DNA of 64,000 nt from positions 682,001-746,000 of the forward strand of contig NZ_CP095413.1 of the NCBI RefSeq assembly GCF_023016285.1, read 5' to 3'. The translations under genes and the position numbers were made by a program. Position 1 is the first letter of the stretch. Each line of letters starts with the position of its first letter. This document shows, piece by piece, positions 40,601 to 45,900 of the stretch. The DNA is from Muricauda sp. SCSIO 64092 (GTDB lineage Bacteria > Bacteroidota > Bacteroidia > Flavobacteriales > Flavobacteriaceae). The notes below the pieces were generated by a model. That model was not told the origin of the DNA. It worked only from the letters and a program-made list of their open reading frames with translations, and ran no database searches.

Positions 40601-40989
40601 ATCTTATTGCTTATACGTCTACGGAAGGAACATGTAAATACTATGTGGATTTCACCATAGACGTCAATAGCGATTGCGTACCCTGTGGAAGGAATGAAAT
40701 TAAGGTTTCAAAAACCGTTACGGCCAATGCGGACACAATCAACGACTTCTTTGAAATTACCGGTGTGGAATACTGTCTGTATACCTTTGAAGTGATGATT
40801 TTCAATAGATGGGGTGACAAGGTATTCGAATCGGCCAACTATGAAAATACGTGGGGAGGATTTGCACCAAACAATTCCGTAGGTAACTCCGGTATGCTCC
40901 CTTCGGGCACCTATTACTATGTTATTAAAGTAAATGAAAGACCGGAATTTGAACCTATCAATGGCTTCATCTATCTAGGAACCGAGTAG
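25672..40989 (+). CDS. Giant Calx-beta repeat adhesin with T9SS type-B C-terminal domain
   Basis: The 5105-residue secreted protein begins with a signal peptide (GILCLILISITTIKLSAQ). An N-terminal surface domain (about 30-375; VFVDIDSDGSTFNSSSANL) is followed by a DUF11-like segment (about 385-480). Three divergent Calx-beta domains (about 530-880) lead into 27 near-identical 116-residue Calx-beta repeats (884-4015). Three copies of a second 116-residue type follow (about 4016-4363), then two divergent ones (to about 4602). Cysteine-rich HYR-like modules (about 4602-4900) precede the gliding-motility/CHU_C domain (about 5008-5105; IFNRWGDKVFES, GTYYYVIKV). This is a SprB-like T9SS type-B cargo: an outer-surface filament or adhesin, with Calx-beta linkers that may bind calcium. 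The downstream porP/sprF-like and ompA-like genes fit that role. The ligand is unknown. Confidence 0.93.
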   Translation: MKTNTYTDIIKGILCLILISITTIKLSAQVQTPFSPRYSETLNGDVTMIANNVLSRHPSNAYNGEDGNHDFSNNVFVDIDSDGSTFNSSSANLLNPEPSLSCLNFKKVLLYWVAADKEYDNYDLTEGETGTGTGSTADEPNWNYNQLKLMLPGQSAYSTITADQVIYRGRDAHFINDPYVCVKDITSDVQGLSNPYGTYQIANLKATEGDLYSHGGGHTGTSGGWQIVFVYENPSLDGKNITLFDGYVHIASGAGNVDFNFNGFQTVPNGQVNADIILGASEGDRDIDGDMLQIQDTNGTWQDISTIQRSADNFFNSKITLRDQNFTDRNPSSTNTLGFDAGVFELNNTGNNLIDNDQTSANLRITSDRETYGVYLIGLSVEVYEPSLDALSLTVATGSTTLNAGSIVPIRLEMQNIGNDNIRNLEIQTTLPNQLDFANGDLLPPGVTYSYDSGSKLLTFFIPDGMTDTDDPAYNLDFNVVVNDPCISCNTDFTLQASASFTGETNPSAQSVVSSGTFDECGLPNFDPTTFTVLPSFRINDVSTDEGNNLTFTITSSHITPTNTTFNLTYNNITTTDSDYSGPTSVVFPANASSATFNVAAIDDDWLEPDQTFDVTISDPTNNSLILDDQGVGTIRDTDEATITTSSYDVDEDAGIVQLRVALMSSGNNVGVEQAFTVDLTVNSTGITFPATDGSDYNSLTTTVSFPAYSPADTEFFVPLTILDDNIVEPSERIIQRLSNVSYNEINLASSEVIIRIHDNDTAIVSLQDINVNEDIGSVSYEFRLLGETQDPFDISFNTSDGTAIDPSDYSSTSGTVTFTGNTDEIQTVSLPIIDDTFIEPSESFSVNASYTGVAPGFTNAQALDVSIANNPGTVTINDNDGGAGSGIAVTGFTVNEDAGTATFDVALNADVQGGFDVDFAIADGSAIAPNDYTVAAANGTLSFTGTNGEVRSVTVTIIDDTIIEAPEDLNITLSGLTTNLINIVNGSATGTINDNDGGAGSGIAVTGFNVNEDAGTATFDVTLNADVQGGFDVDFAIADGSAIAPGDYTVAAANGTLSFTGTNGEVRSVTVTIIDDTIIEATEDLSITLSGLTTNLINIVGGTATGTINDNDGGAGSGIAVTGFTVDEDAGTATFDVALNADVQGGFDVDFAIADGSAIAPGDYTVAAANGTLSFTGTNGEVRSVTVTIIDDTLIEATEDLGITLSGLTTNLINIVGATATGNINDNDGGAGSGIAVTGFNVDEDAGTATFDVALNADVQGGFDVDFAIADGSAIAPGDYTVAAANGTLSFTGTNGEVRSVTVTIIDDTLIEATEDLGITLSGLTTNLINIVGATATGNINDNDGGAGSGIAVTGFTVNEDAGTATFDVALNADVQGGFDVDFAIADGSAIAPNDYTVAAANGTLSFTGTNGEVRSVTVTIIDDTIIEAPEDLSITLSGLTTNLINIVGGTATGTINDNDGGAGSGIAVTGFTVNEDAGTATFDVALNADVQGGFDVDFAIADGSAIAPDDYTVAAANGTLSFTGTNGEVRSVTVTIIDDTIIEAPEDLSITLSGLSTTLINIVGGTATGTINDNDGGAGSGIAVTGFNVDEDAGTATFDVALNADVQGGFDVDFAIADGSAIAPGDYTVASANGTLGFTGTNGEVHSVTVTIIDDTLIETPEDLGITLSGLTTNLINIVGGSATGTINDNDGGAGSGIAVTGFNVNEDAGTATFDVTLNADVQGGFDVDFAIADGSAIAPGDYTVAAANGTLSFTGNNGEVRSVTVTIIDDTLIETPEDLGITLSGLTTNLINIVGGTATGTINDNDGGAGSGIAVTGFNVNEDAGTATFDVTLNADVQGGFDVDFTIADGSAISPGDYTVAAANGTLSFTGTNGEVRSVTVTIIDDTIIEAPEDLNITLSGLTTSLINIVGGTATGTINDNDGGAGSGIAVTGFNVDEDAGTATFDVALNADVQGGFDVDFAIADGSAIAPGDYTVAAANGTLSFTGTNGEVRSVTVTIIDDTLIEATEDLGITLSGLTTNLINIVNGTATGTINDNDGGAGSGIAVTGFTVNEDAGTATFDVALNADVQGGFDVDFAIADGSAIAPNDYTVASANGTLSFTGTNGEVRSVTVTIIDDTLIEATEDLGITLSGLTTNLINIVGATATGTINDNDGGAGSGIAVTGFTVNEDAGTATFDVALNADVQGGFDVDFAIADGSAIAPGDYTVAAANGTLSFTGTNGEVRSVTVTIIDDTLIETPEDLNITLSGLTTNLINIVGGTATGTINDNDGGAGSGIAVTGFTVNEDAGTATFDVALNADVQGGFDVDFAIADGSAIAPNDYTVAAANGTLSFTGTNGEVRSVTVTIIDDTIIEAPEDLNITLSGLTTSLINIVNGTATGTINDNDGGTGSGIAVTGFNVDEDAGTATFDVALNADVQGGFDVDFAIADGSAIAPGDYTVAAANGTLSFTGTNGEVRSVTVTIIDDTLIEATEDLSITLSGLTTNLINIVNGSATGTINDNDGGTGSGIAVTGFNVDEGAGTATFDVALNADVQGGFDVDFAIADGSAIAPGDYTVAAANGTLSFTGTNGEVRSVTVTIIDDTLIETPEDLGITLSGLTTNLINIVGATATGNINDNDGGAGSGIAVTGFNVDEDAGTATFDVALNADVQGGFDVDFAIADGSAIAPGDYTVAAANGTLSFTGTNGEVRSVTVTIIDDTLIETPEDLGITLSGLTTNLINIVGATATGNINDNDGGAGSGIAVTGFNVDEDAGTATFDVALNADVQGGFDVDFAIADGSAIAPGDYTVAAANGTLSFTGTNGEVRSVTVTIIDDTLIETPEDLGITLSGLTTNLINIVGATATGNINDNDGGAGSGIAVTGFNVDEDAGTATFDVALNADVQGGFDVDFAIADGSAIAPGDYTVAAANGTLSFTGTNGEVRSVTVTIIDDTTIEATEDLSITLSGLTTNLINIVGATATGNINDNDGGAGSGIAVTGFTVNEDAGTATFDVALNADVQGGFDVDFAIADGSAIAPNDYTVAAANGTLSFTGTNGEVRSVTVTIIDDTIIEAPEDLSITLSGLTTNLINIVGGTATGTINDNDGGAGSGVAVTGFNVDEDAGTATFDVTLNADVQGGFDVDFAIADGSAIAPDDYTVASANGTLSFTGTNGEVRSVTVTIIDDTIIEATEDLSITLSGLTTSLINIVGGTATGTINDNDGGAGSGIAVTGFNVDEDAGTATFDVALNADVQGGFDVDFAIADGTAMAPNDYTVAAANGTLSFTGTNGEVRSVTVTIIDDTLIEATEDLGIALSGLTTNLINIVGATATGNINDNDGGAGSGIAVTGFNVNEDAGTATFDVTLNADVQGGFDVDFTIADGSAISPGDYTVAAANGTLSFTGTNGEVRSVTVTIIDDTTIEAPEDLSITLSGLTTNLINIVGGTATGTINDNDGGAGSGIAVTGFTVNEDAGTATFDVALNADVQGGFDVDFAIADGSAIAPGDYTVASANGTLSFTGTNGEVRSVTVTIIDDTLIEATEDLSITLSGLTTSLINIVNGSATGTINDNDGGAGSGVAVTGFNVNEGAGTATFDVTLNADVQGGFDVDFAIADGSAIAPGDYTVASANGTLSFTGTNGEVRSVTVTIIDDTLIEATEDLSITLSGLSTTLINIVGATATGTINDNDGGAGSGIAVTGFNVNEDAGTATFDVALNADVQGGFDVDFAIADGSAIAPGDYTVAAANGTLSFTGTNGEVRSVTVTIIDDTIIEATEDLSITLSGLTTSLINIVNGTATGNINDNDGGAGSGIAVTGFTVDEDAGTATFDVALNADVQGGFDVDFAIADGSAIAPGDYTVATANGTLSFTGTNGEVRSVTVTIIDDTLIEATEDLGITLSGLTTSLINIVNGTATGNINDNDGGAGSGIAVTGFTVNEGAGTATFDVALNADVQGGFDVDFAIADGTAMAPGDYTVASANGTLSFTGTNGEVRSVTVTIIDDTLIEATEDLGITLSGLTTNLINIVGGTATGNINDNDGGAGSGIDFVATDVTVTEGAGVTATFEVRLSGDFQDAFDVAFETAFGTATATDLVPQADNISFAGNDGEVHTIVVDILNDDIIEPTEGYFVDLLGTTNPLVAINTPQATGTILDDDLDPTDGLDFVATDVTVTEGAGVTATFEVRLSGDFQDPFDVAFETAFGTATATDLVPQADNISFAGNDGEVHTIVVDILNDDIIEPAEGYFVDLLGTTNPLVAINTPQATGTILDDDLDPTDGLDFVATDVTVTEGAGVTATFEVRLSGDFQDAFDVAFETAFGTATATDLVPQADNISFAGNDGEVHTIVVDILNDDIIEPTEGYFVDLLGTTNLLVAINTPQATGTILDDDLVPSTGIQFDNTNIIVTEGTDAFARFTVSLIGNIAENVTVDFVSNDGTALDGSDYNADSGTIVFTPTEKSFDIDIQIIDNSIIEPTEEFTVVLSNIVSNFGIGFVDGNTTNTATGTILDDDSNPSLGIQFDINSINVNEDVGTVTLNVVLNVDVQNEFTVEYHSVDGTATDVLDYTGIPSGSQTLVFGGTHSNTQTIAIPIIDDIITENMEDFNVLLSNISTTLVNILANDTAHINIIDNDGNEGWPEDITLEACDAIPAPANITSTSTCAINVDFEEVIDGDTDSCPTEYTITRTWTITDCVGNIREHVQVITIEDTVAPIFVEPLPLDMTVSCDNVPNADVLTAIDSCEPNMVVDFTETITGQDDSCPSEYTIVRTWSVADCAGNAVSHTQTIVVEDTQAPTFVETLPESMTVQCNAVPDAAVLTAIDNCDPNIVVTFDEVITNDANCANGYTVTRTWSTSDCAGNGVSHTQIITIAPTGPITASDYEEQVTVLCGDALPEVPELTFSGGCGNYTVVFNEVTEFSDDTDDYMVIRTWDVTDSCGNMASFEQIVFVLQPKLEEVFITICVEDDAIDLVEYLPESFDTSGTFTIVQGEVTMEGSMFNPTDLAVGEYLIAYTSTEGTCKYYVDFTIDVNSDCVPCGRNEIKVSKTVTANADTINDFFEITGVEYCLYTFEVMIFNRWGDKVFESANYENTWGGFAPNNSVGNSGMLPSGTYYYVIKVNERPEFEPINGFIYLGTE
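28321..37716 (+). repeat. 27 tandem 348-bp repeats (Calx-beta type A)
   Basis: Exactly 9,396 bases make 27 units of 348 bases (116 codons), so any unequal crossover keeps the frame. Each unit encodes GIAVTGF..., DVQGGFDVDFAIADG, TLSFTGTNGEVRSVTVTIID and NDNDGG. Units differ at a few sites in changing combinations (TVN/NVN/NVD/TVD; IAPG/IAPN/IAPD/ISPG/MAPN/MAPG; GATATGN/GGTATGT/NGSATGT). A hand-counted 60-base line inside (33961-34020) is 39/60 G+C against 22/60 for 27481-27540 just upstream. Confidence 0.97.
37717..38760 (+). repeat. 3 tandem 348-bp repeats (Calx-beta type B)
   Basis: Three units share the same 348-base period (aligned points at 37732, 38080 and 38428) but have a different sequence, with DFVATDVTVTEGAG, FDVAFETAFGTATATDL and NDDIIEP. 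They differ from one another at only a few positions (for example QDAFD against QDPFD; EPTEG against EPAEG). They adjoin the 27-unit array without a gap. Confidence 0.93.
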
Positions 40990-41000
40990 GAATGTAATTG

Positions 41001-41035
41001 CTAATTAAGGCCAATCCTGGATTGGCCTTAATTAG
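41001..41035. terminator. Palindromic terminator after the giant adhesin
   Basis: The stretch CTAATTAAGGCCAAT (41001-41015) is followed by its full complement ending at 41035, with CCTGG in the centre: a 15-base perfect stem 11 bases after the stop codon. Confidence 0.75.
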
Positions 41036-41197
41036 TCATTCACCGCTTCCAACCTTCATTTTATCCCAGCGAATTTACCTTTAAACGAAACAACTATCCA
41101 ACAACGAATAAAAATGGGTTTTGAACGGCTAAATTACTGGTTACCAACAAGTTTTTGTTGCTTTGTATCAGGAATGCAACCCAAGAAATTCCGAAGG

Positions 41198-41211
41198 AAA
41201 ACTTAACCTAT
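41198..41211 (+). promoter_or_regulatory. Leader element shared with the giant adhesin gene
   Basis: AAAACTTAACCTAT ends 5 bases before the ATG at 41217. The same 14 bases span 25660-25673 at the adhesin start. Its position at the ribosome-binding region suggests shared translational or post-transcriptional control of the cargo and its PorP/SprF partner. Confidence 0.4.
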
Positions 41212-41216
41212 AAGTC

Positions 41217-42125
41217 ATGAAAACGCTTTGTTATGGTGTATTGGTAATCACAATGTTGCTAACCGTGCAACTAAGTGCGCAACAATTGCCGCAGTTTACA
41301 CAGTACATGTTCAATCCCATTTCCATAAATCCTGCCTATGCGGGCAGCAGACAGGTATTAAACCTCACGGCCTTACACAGAAACCAATGGGCCGGACTGA
41401 ATGGGAATCCCGTGACCAGTACATTTTCTGTCCATACACCTTTACAGAACGAACGTGTTGGACTGGGCATTTCCTACATTACCGATCAATTGGGTTTTGA
41501 AAAAACGGATTACGTATACGGTGACTTTTCCTATACCATTCCCGTTTCCTTTGAAGCCAAATTGTCCTTCGGATTAAAAGCAGGTTTCACCAATTACCGT
41601 CTGGAAAATCCCGATATCAACGATCCTTTCTTTGCCGACAATTTTAACAGTTGGCAGCCCAATATAGGGGCTGGGGTCTACCTAAGTACCAATAGATGGT
41701 ATGCTGGTATTTCCACCCCAAGGATTTTGAACACGGATTTAAATCAAGGGGAATTTGAGGCCTTGGAGCGCGTAAGTTATTATGCCATGGGTGGATTGGT
41801 CCTGGATTTGACCCTGGACATAAAGTTTAGGCCATCCTTCATCACAAAATTTACCAATGGGGCCCCGGCCACATATGATGTAACCGCTGGTTTTCTGTTC
41901 TATGAGAAATTTTGGGCAGGTGCTTCCTACCGATTCAACGATGCTTCCAATTTTGGGGCCTATATGGATTATCAGGTATCCAAGGATATACGAATTGGAT
42001 ATGCCTATGACCTCCCCACCGGTATCATTAGACCCTATACCGGAGGGACGCACGAAGTCATATTGATTTTTGAGCCAAGATTGGTCAAAAGTAAGAATCT
42101 GTACCGGTCACCAAGATATTTCTAA
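41217..42125 (+). CDS. PorP/SprF family T9SS outer-membrane protein
   Basis: The 302-residue protein has a signal peptide (VLVITMLLTVQLSAQ) and the family opening LPQFTQYMFNPISINPAYAG, then HRNQWAGLNGNPVTSTFSVH. The rest shows barrel strands (YGDFSYTIPVSFEAKLSFGLK, YYAMGGLVLDLTLD). PorP/SprF proteins help attach or export type-B T9SS cargo; in Flavobacterium johnsoniae sprF follows sprB. Here the gene follows the giant type-B adhesin, which makes the adhesin its likely partner. It is separated from that gene by a terminator, so it probably has its own promoter. The ompA-like gene starts 11 bases after its stop. Confidence 0.95.
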   Translation: MKTLCYGVLVITMLLTVQLSAQQLPQFTQYMFNPISINPAYAGSRQVLNLTALHRNQWAGLNGNPVTSTFSVHTPLQNERVGLGISYITDQLGFEKTDYVYGDFSYTIPVSFEAKLSFGLKAGFTNYRLENPDINDPFFADNFNSWQPNIGAGVYLSTNRWYAGISTPRILNTDLNQGEFEALERVSYYAMGGLVLDLTLDIKFRPSFITKFTNGAPATYDVTAGFLFYEKFWAGASYRFNDASNFGAYMDYQVSKDIRIGYAYDLPTGIIRPYTGGTHEVILIFEPRLVKSKNLYRSPRYF

Positions 42126-42136
42126 AATAGTTGAAC

Positions 42137-44152
42137 ATGAGATCAAAACCCTTATTTGTCATTACATGCGTTGTTTTGTTGGCAACTTCGTTTTTGACAG
42201 CACAGTCCGTAGCTCAGAAAAAAGCTGATATCATGTTCAGCAAGTTTTCTTATGCCAAAGCCATTCCCCTCTATGAAGAAATGTTAGTGAAAGATGACAA
42301 TGCTTTCCACGCCTTGCAAAGGCTGGCCGAATCCTATCTTTTGCTAAGGGACTTTGAAAAGTCCATTCCTTATTTTGAACGTTTTATTGAAAGTAGGGAA
42401 ACCCCTTCCAACTACTATTTTAAGTACGGAATGGCCCTTAAAAGTATCGGTAAGGAAAAAGAGGCACTTCATTGGCTAAAACGCTACAAAAAGCTGAACA
42501 AAAACGATAAGCGCGTAAAACAGTTTTTAAAGGACGGGAACCTTGCGTCCGTAGTTTTCAACAGCAGGGAACGTTACGAAGTGGAACCCGTTCACTTTAA
42601 TTCCGAATACAATGATTTTGGCGCCATTGAGTTCAATGGCCGAATTTATTTTAGTTCAAGTAGATCGACCAAAGAAAAGGCGAACCTTTACGAATGGGAC
42701 AATCAGCCATGGTTGGATATTTATTACATTGAAGAAGACAATGATGCTTTCTCCGGTAGGATGTCGGATTTTGGAGTTATGCCGTTTGATGATGCCATCA
42801 ACTCAGAATACCATGAGAGTTCCCTGGCCTTTTCAACCGATTATAAAAATGATACCATCATATACTTCACCAGAAACAATTATTTCCAAAATAAAACCGG
42901 TTTTTACGAAATAAAACACAAAGAAGAAAAACTGGTCGAAAAACGAAACAACCTAAAAATTTATAAGGCCGAAAAAGTCGATGGTAACTGGGAGGTAACA
43001 CGAAACCTTAAACTCAATGCCGATCACTATTCCACTGGACACCCCAGTGTAAATCCCAATAGGACCAAACTGTACTTTGCATCGGACAGACCCGGCGGTT
43101 ATGGGGGAACGGATATTTATTACTGTGACATTCATCCCAGGGGAGGCGTTGGCAAGGCCGTAAATGCCGGTCCAATCGTAAATACTGCAGGAAATGAGAT
43201 GTTTCCTTTTGTAAACAATGAGGGCAAACTATTCTTTTCCTCGGACGGACATGTGGGCTTTGGACAGTTGGATGTCTTTGCCACCGTAACCAACGAAGAA
43301 GATGCCATTGTGGATATTATAAATCTCGGAAAACCGATCAATAGTGAGAAAGACGACTTTGCTTTCTATTCCAACGAGGACGGCACCAAGGGATATATAA
43401 GTTCCAACCGAAAGGGAGGTAAAGGGGGCGATGATATCTACAGATTTGATTTTACTCCTTCGCTTTATCTGGAAGGCTACGTTTATGATGCTGTCAATGA
43501 TCTACCGTTGGATTCCGTATTGATCCAATTGACCAAGGATAATGGCGATACCTTTATCAAAGAAACCACTACGGACAAAAACGGGTACTACCGCATGTTC
43601 GTCAACAGAAATATGGACTATACCCTATCCTTAACGAGACGGACCCATCCGAACAAAATGGTGGATTTATCCACATTCAATCTTCCCAGGACACAAAAGA
43701 AGGTTGTAAGGGATATCTATATGGAGCCTGTAATGGACGTTAAGGTCCTGGCAGGATTGAATAAAATATATTTTGATTTTGATAAGAGTAACATTCGGCC
43801 CGATGCTGCCAGGGAATTGGATAAGGTGGTGAACCTAATGCTCGTCACCTATCCCTATATGACCATTAAGTTGGAAGCACATACCGATCCCGTTGGGAGT
43901 CATCAATACAATGACAAATTATCCGAAGCCAGGGCAAAATCAACATATGACTACCTCATCAAAAATGGTATTTCCAAAGAAAGGATCCTGTCGTACAAGG
44001 GTTTTGGAAAACGGAGACCCGTTAATAATTGCAAGACCAAATGGGATTGCCCGGCCAAAGTATTGGAGTTGAACCGACGAACTGAATTTCCCATCATCAA
44101 TATCTTGGGACCGGAAAGTAAAAAAGCCTTGGTATTGAACAAAAGTAAATAG
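42137..44152 (+). CDS. OmpA-family protein with TPR, PD40 and CarboxypepD-like domains
   Basis: The 671-residue protein starts at ATG 42137 (MRSKPLFVITCVVLLATSFL, a signal peptide); a TTG two codons earlier is possible. Domains in order: TPR-like repeats (about 25-130), WD40-like PD40 strands (about 160-430; YFASDRPGGYGGTDIYY, FFSSDGHVGFGQLDVF, YISSNRKGGKGGDDIY), a CarboxypepD-regulatory-like domain (about 440-530), and a peptidoglycan-binding OmpA domain (about 545-655; IYFDFDKSNIRPDAAREL, LEAHTDPVGSHQYNDKLSEA). This architecture regularly follows porP/sprF genes in Bacteroidota. It likely anchors the surface complex to the cell wall. Confidence 0.93.
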   Translation: MRSKPLFVITCVVLLATSFLTAQSVAQKKADIMFSKFSYAKAIPLYEEMLVKDDNAFHALQRLAESYLLLRDFEKSIPYFERFIESRETPSNYYFKYGMALKSIGKEKEALHWLKRYKKLNKNDKRVKQFLKDGNLASVVFNSRERYEVEPVHFNSEYNDFGAIEFNGRIYFSSSRSTKEKANLYEWDNQPWLDIYYIEEDNDAFSGRMSDFGVMPFDDAINSEYHESSLAFSTDYKNDTIIYFTRNNYFQNKTGFYEIKHKEEKLVEKRNNLKIYKAEKVDGNWEVTRNLKLNADHYSTGHPSVNPNRTKLYFASDRPGGYGGTDIYYCDIHPRGGVGKAVNAGPIVNTAGNEMFPFVNNEGKLFFSSDGHVGFGQLDVFATVTNEEDAIVDIINLGKPINSEKDDFAFYSNEDGTKGYISSNRKGGKGGDDIYRFDFTPSLYLEGYVYDAVNDLPLDSVLIQLTKDNGDTFIKETTTDKNGYYRMFVNRNMDYTLSLTRRTHPNKMVDLSTFNLPRTQKKVVRDIYMEPVMDVKVLAGLNKIYFDFDKSNIRPDAARELDKVVNLMLVTYPYMTIKLEAHTDPVGSHQYNDKLSEARAKSTYDYLIKNGISKERILSYKGFGKRRPVNNCKTKWDCPAKVLELNRRTEFPIINILGPESKKALVLNKSK

Positions 44153-44154
44153 GT

Positions 44155-44177
44155 AAAAGCCCTCGGTTGAGGGCTTT
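44155..44177. terminator. Bidirectional hairpin terminator
   Basis: AAAGCCCTC (44156-44164) and GAGGGCTTT (44169-44177) lie between the convergent ompA-like and mscS genes, with A and T runs on both sides. Confidence 0.85.
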
Positions 44178-44179
44178 CT

Positions 44180-44998
44180 TTATGATTTTAACGTAACTTT
44201 TTGGGAAACCACATCCTTTATGGGAACCACTACCTTCCCTTTCGCTGTAGATAAGGTTATGGAGATATTATCAATGGCCTCAATGGTTCCTTCAATACCA
44301 TCAAATGCTATGGTATCCCCAACCATATAGGTTTTTCTGGCATAGAACATTTTTAGCACATCGGAAAATACTTCCCGGGAACCTAGACCAAATCCTAAGG
44401 CCGCTGCAAAGAGGAAAGCCCCTAAAATCAAGGTGAAATTACTGGTAATGATTTCCGTATTGATGCCCGCTTGGTTCAATGCAGTTATGGAGACAAAAAA
44501 GGCAATAAGATAAAAGAGTGTGCCGCTGATAAACTTTGAACCCCCAATTCCCATGGAATCAAATAAGGCCAAAGTGGCTTTCTTAACGGCAGAGGCCAAA
44601 TACAGTCCTCCTCCGAGTATGACTATGGCACTGACCAAGGTAGGCAGGTAACCAAAGATTGAAACGATGCCCTCGGATATTGCCTGAATTCCCAAGACCT
44701 CGGAAATGACCACGGTAAACAATAGGATCAAAAGGATTTTGGTTACCCCAAGGATGATCTTTATTAAATCTACCTTGACCTCTTTATCCCCAAATAGTTT
44801 GGCCTCCGCTATTTTTTGTGACAAACGGTCTACCTTGGCAGCCTTCAATATCCGTTTTAGTACGAACATGATGATCTTTACCAAAATCCATGCAACAAGA
44901 AGGCCTAAAATGCCCAAAATTATTTTTGGTAACATTTGGACCGTACTGGTGAGGATTTCCCCAAGACTCTCTTCCAAAACCTGTTTATACTTTTCCAT
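44180..44998 (-). CDS. MscS-family mechanosensitive ion channel
   Basis: The 272-residue membrane protein has several helices (IILGILGLLVAWILVKIIMF, LILLFTVVISEVLGIQ, LPTLVSAIVILGGGLYLASA, ILGAFLFAAALGFGLG). The MscS beta domain follows (GSREVFSDVLKMFYARKTYM, VGDTIAFDGIEGTIEAI, KGKVVVPIKDVVSQKV). It lacks the large C-terminal cage of E. coli MscS and looks like the shorter TM_helix-containing type. It opens under membrane tension or serves small-solute transport. It is the last gene of an operon with a sigma factor and a 62-residue protein. Confidence 0.9.
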   Translation of the reverse strand: MEKYKQVLEESLGEILTSTVQMLPKIILGILGLLVAWILVKIIMFVLKRILKAAKVDRLSQKIAEAKLFGDKEVKVDLIKIILGVTKILLILLFTVVISEVLGIQAISEGIVSIFGYLPTLVSAIVILGGGLYLASAVKKATLALFDSMGIGGSKFISGTLFYLIAFFVSITALNQAGINTEIITSNFTLILGAFLFAAALGFGLGSREVFSDVLKMFYARKTYMVGDTIAFDGIEGTIEAIDNISITLSTAKGKVVVPIKDVVSQKVTLKS

Positions 44999-45020
44999 GA
45001 TCCTGTGTTTATTGATTTGG

Positions 45021-45209
45021 TTATTTTCTTTTGTTGGTTTTAAACAATCCTGATAAAATGGAGGAATAATTGGAGGTTACCAAAACGGCCATATCCAAAA
45101 TCAACTTGGCAATGGCCACGTCGTTCATTACCCTCTGGCGTAATTCAGGGGGTACTTCCCTTAAATCGGTGTTCAGTTGCCTGAACGGGTTTTTGAATTC
45201 CTCTGCCAT
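45021..45209 (-). CDS. Small conserved-looking protein between sigma factor and MscS
   Basis: The 62-residue protein starts at ATG 45209, directly against the sigma gene stop, with the mscS start 22 bases downstream. It has a charged N-terminus rich in Pro, Arg and Glu (FRQLNTDLREVPPELRQRVM) and a hydrophobic stretch (IAKLILDMAVLVTS). I do not recognise the family. The tight spacing suggests it is real; it might act on the sigma factor or the channel, but nothing proves this. Confidence 0.7.
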   Translation of the reverse strand: MAEEFKNPFRQLNTDLREVPPELRQRVMNDVAIAKLILDMAVLVTSNYSSILSGLFKTNKRK

Positions 45210-45836
45210 CTAACTCAAGGTTTTATAGATTTCCAACAGTTTTGCCTTGGCACGTTTTAAACGCATCTTTATGGCACTTTCCCCTAATTCCATTAAGTCC
45301 GAGAGTTCCTTTATGGAAGCACCATCCTGGTACTTCAACAACAAAATGGATTTATCCTCCGGACTTACCATTTCCAGGGCTTTTTCCAGCCTATTGGCCT
45401 TCATTGCATAAATGCTTTCATCCGGTACTTCATCGGTCATTTTATAGTCAACATCATCCATCCGTACCGACCTGTCGCTTAGCTTCCGTTGCTTGTTTCG
45501 ATTTACATAATTTACACAGAAGTTATAGGTAAACGAATACAACCATGTCGAAAACTTTGACTTCCCTTTAAAACTTGCCAGTTTAATGAAAAGCATTAGA
45601 AATACATCCTGCGTTAAGTCCTCTGCTTCATCCTGGGAGCGGGCAAAACCGTAACACTTATTGTACACTACTTTGGAATAGCGGTCATAAAGAACACCAA
45701 ACAATAGTGTATCGTTTTTGGCAACGATCTTCTCCACTAACGCTTCATCCGTCAAATTACCATACGGACCATCCTTACCCAATGATTGCTTGGTTTGATT
45801 TACTAGAATTAGAAACAGTCTTTTGAGTAAAGTCAC
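45210..45836 (-). CDS. ECF RNA polymerase sigma factor (GTG start)
   Basis: The 208-residue sigma-70 family protein has region 2 (LYDRYSKVVYNKCYGFARSQ, DEAEDLTQDVFLMLF, FSTWLYSFTYNFCVNYVNR) and region 4 (SILLLKYQDGASIKELSDLM, LGESAIKMRLKRAKAKLLEI). The longest start is GTG at 45836; its first 20 or so residues are hydrophobic and variable, so the true start could be further in. No classical membrane anti-sigma gene follows; the downstream genes are a 62-residue protein and mscS. Confidence 0.92.
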   Translation of the reverse strand: MTLLKRLFLILVNQTKQSLGKDGPYGNLTDEALVEKIVAKNDTLLFGVLYDRYSKVVYNKCYGFARSQDEAEDLTQDVFLMLFIKLASFKGKSKFSTWLYSFTYNFCVNYVNRNKQRKLSDRSVRMDDVDYKMTDEVPDESIYAMKANRLEKALEMVSPEDKSILLLKYQDGASIKELSDLMELGESAIKMRLKRAKAKLLEIYKTLS

Positions 45837-45879
45837 TTTGCCCTAGTTGTAGGTGAAGGAAAGATAGGGCAAAACAAGG

Positions 45880-45887
45880 TATCTTTG
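45880..45887 (+). promoter_or_regulatory. -7 element (TATCTTTG) of the lipoprotein gene at 45901
   Basis: TATCTTTG matches TAnnTTTG exactly and ends 13 bases before the ATG at 45901, pointing to a very short leader. Confidence 0.55.
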
Positions 45888-45900
45888 AAAAAACAACATC

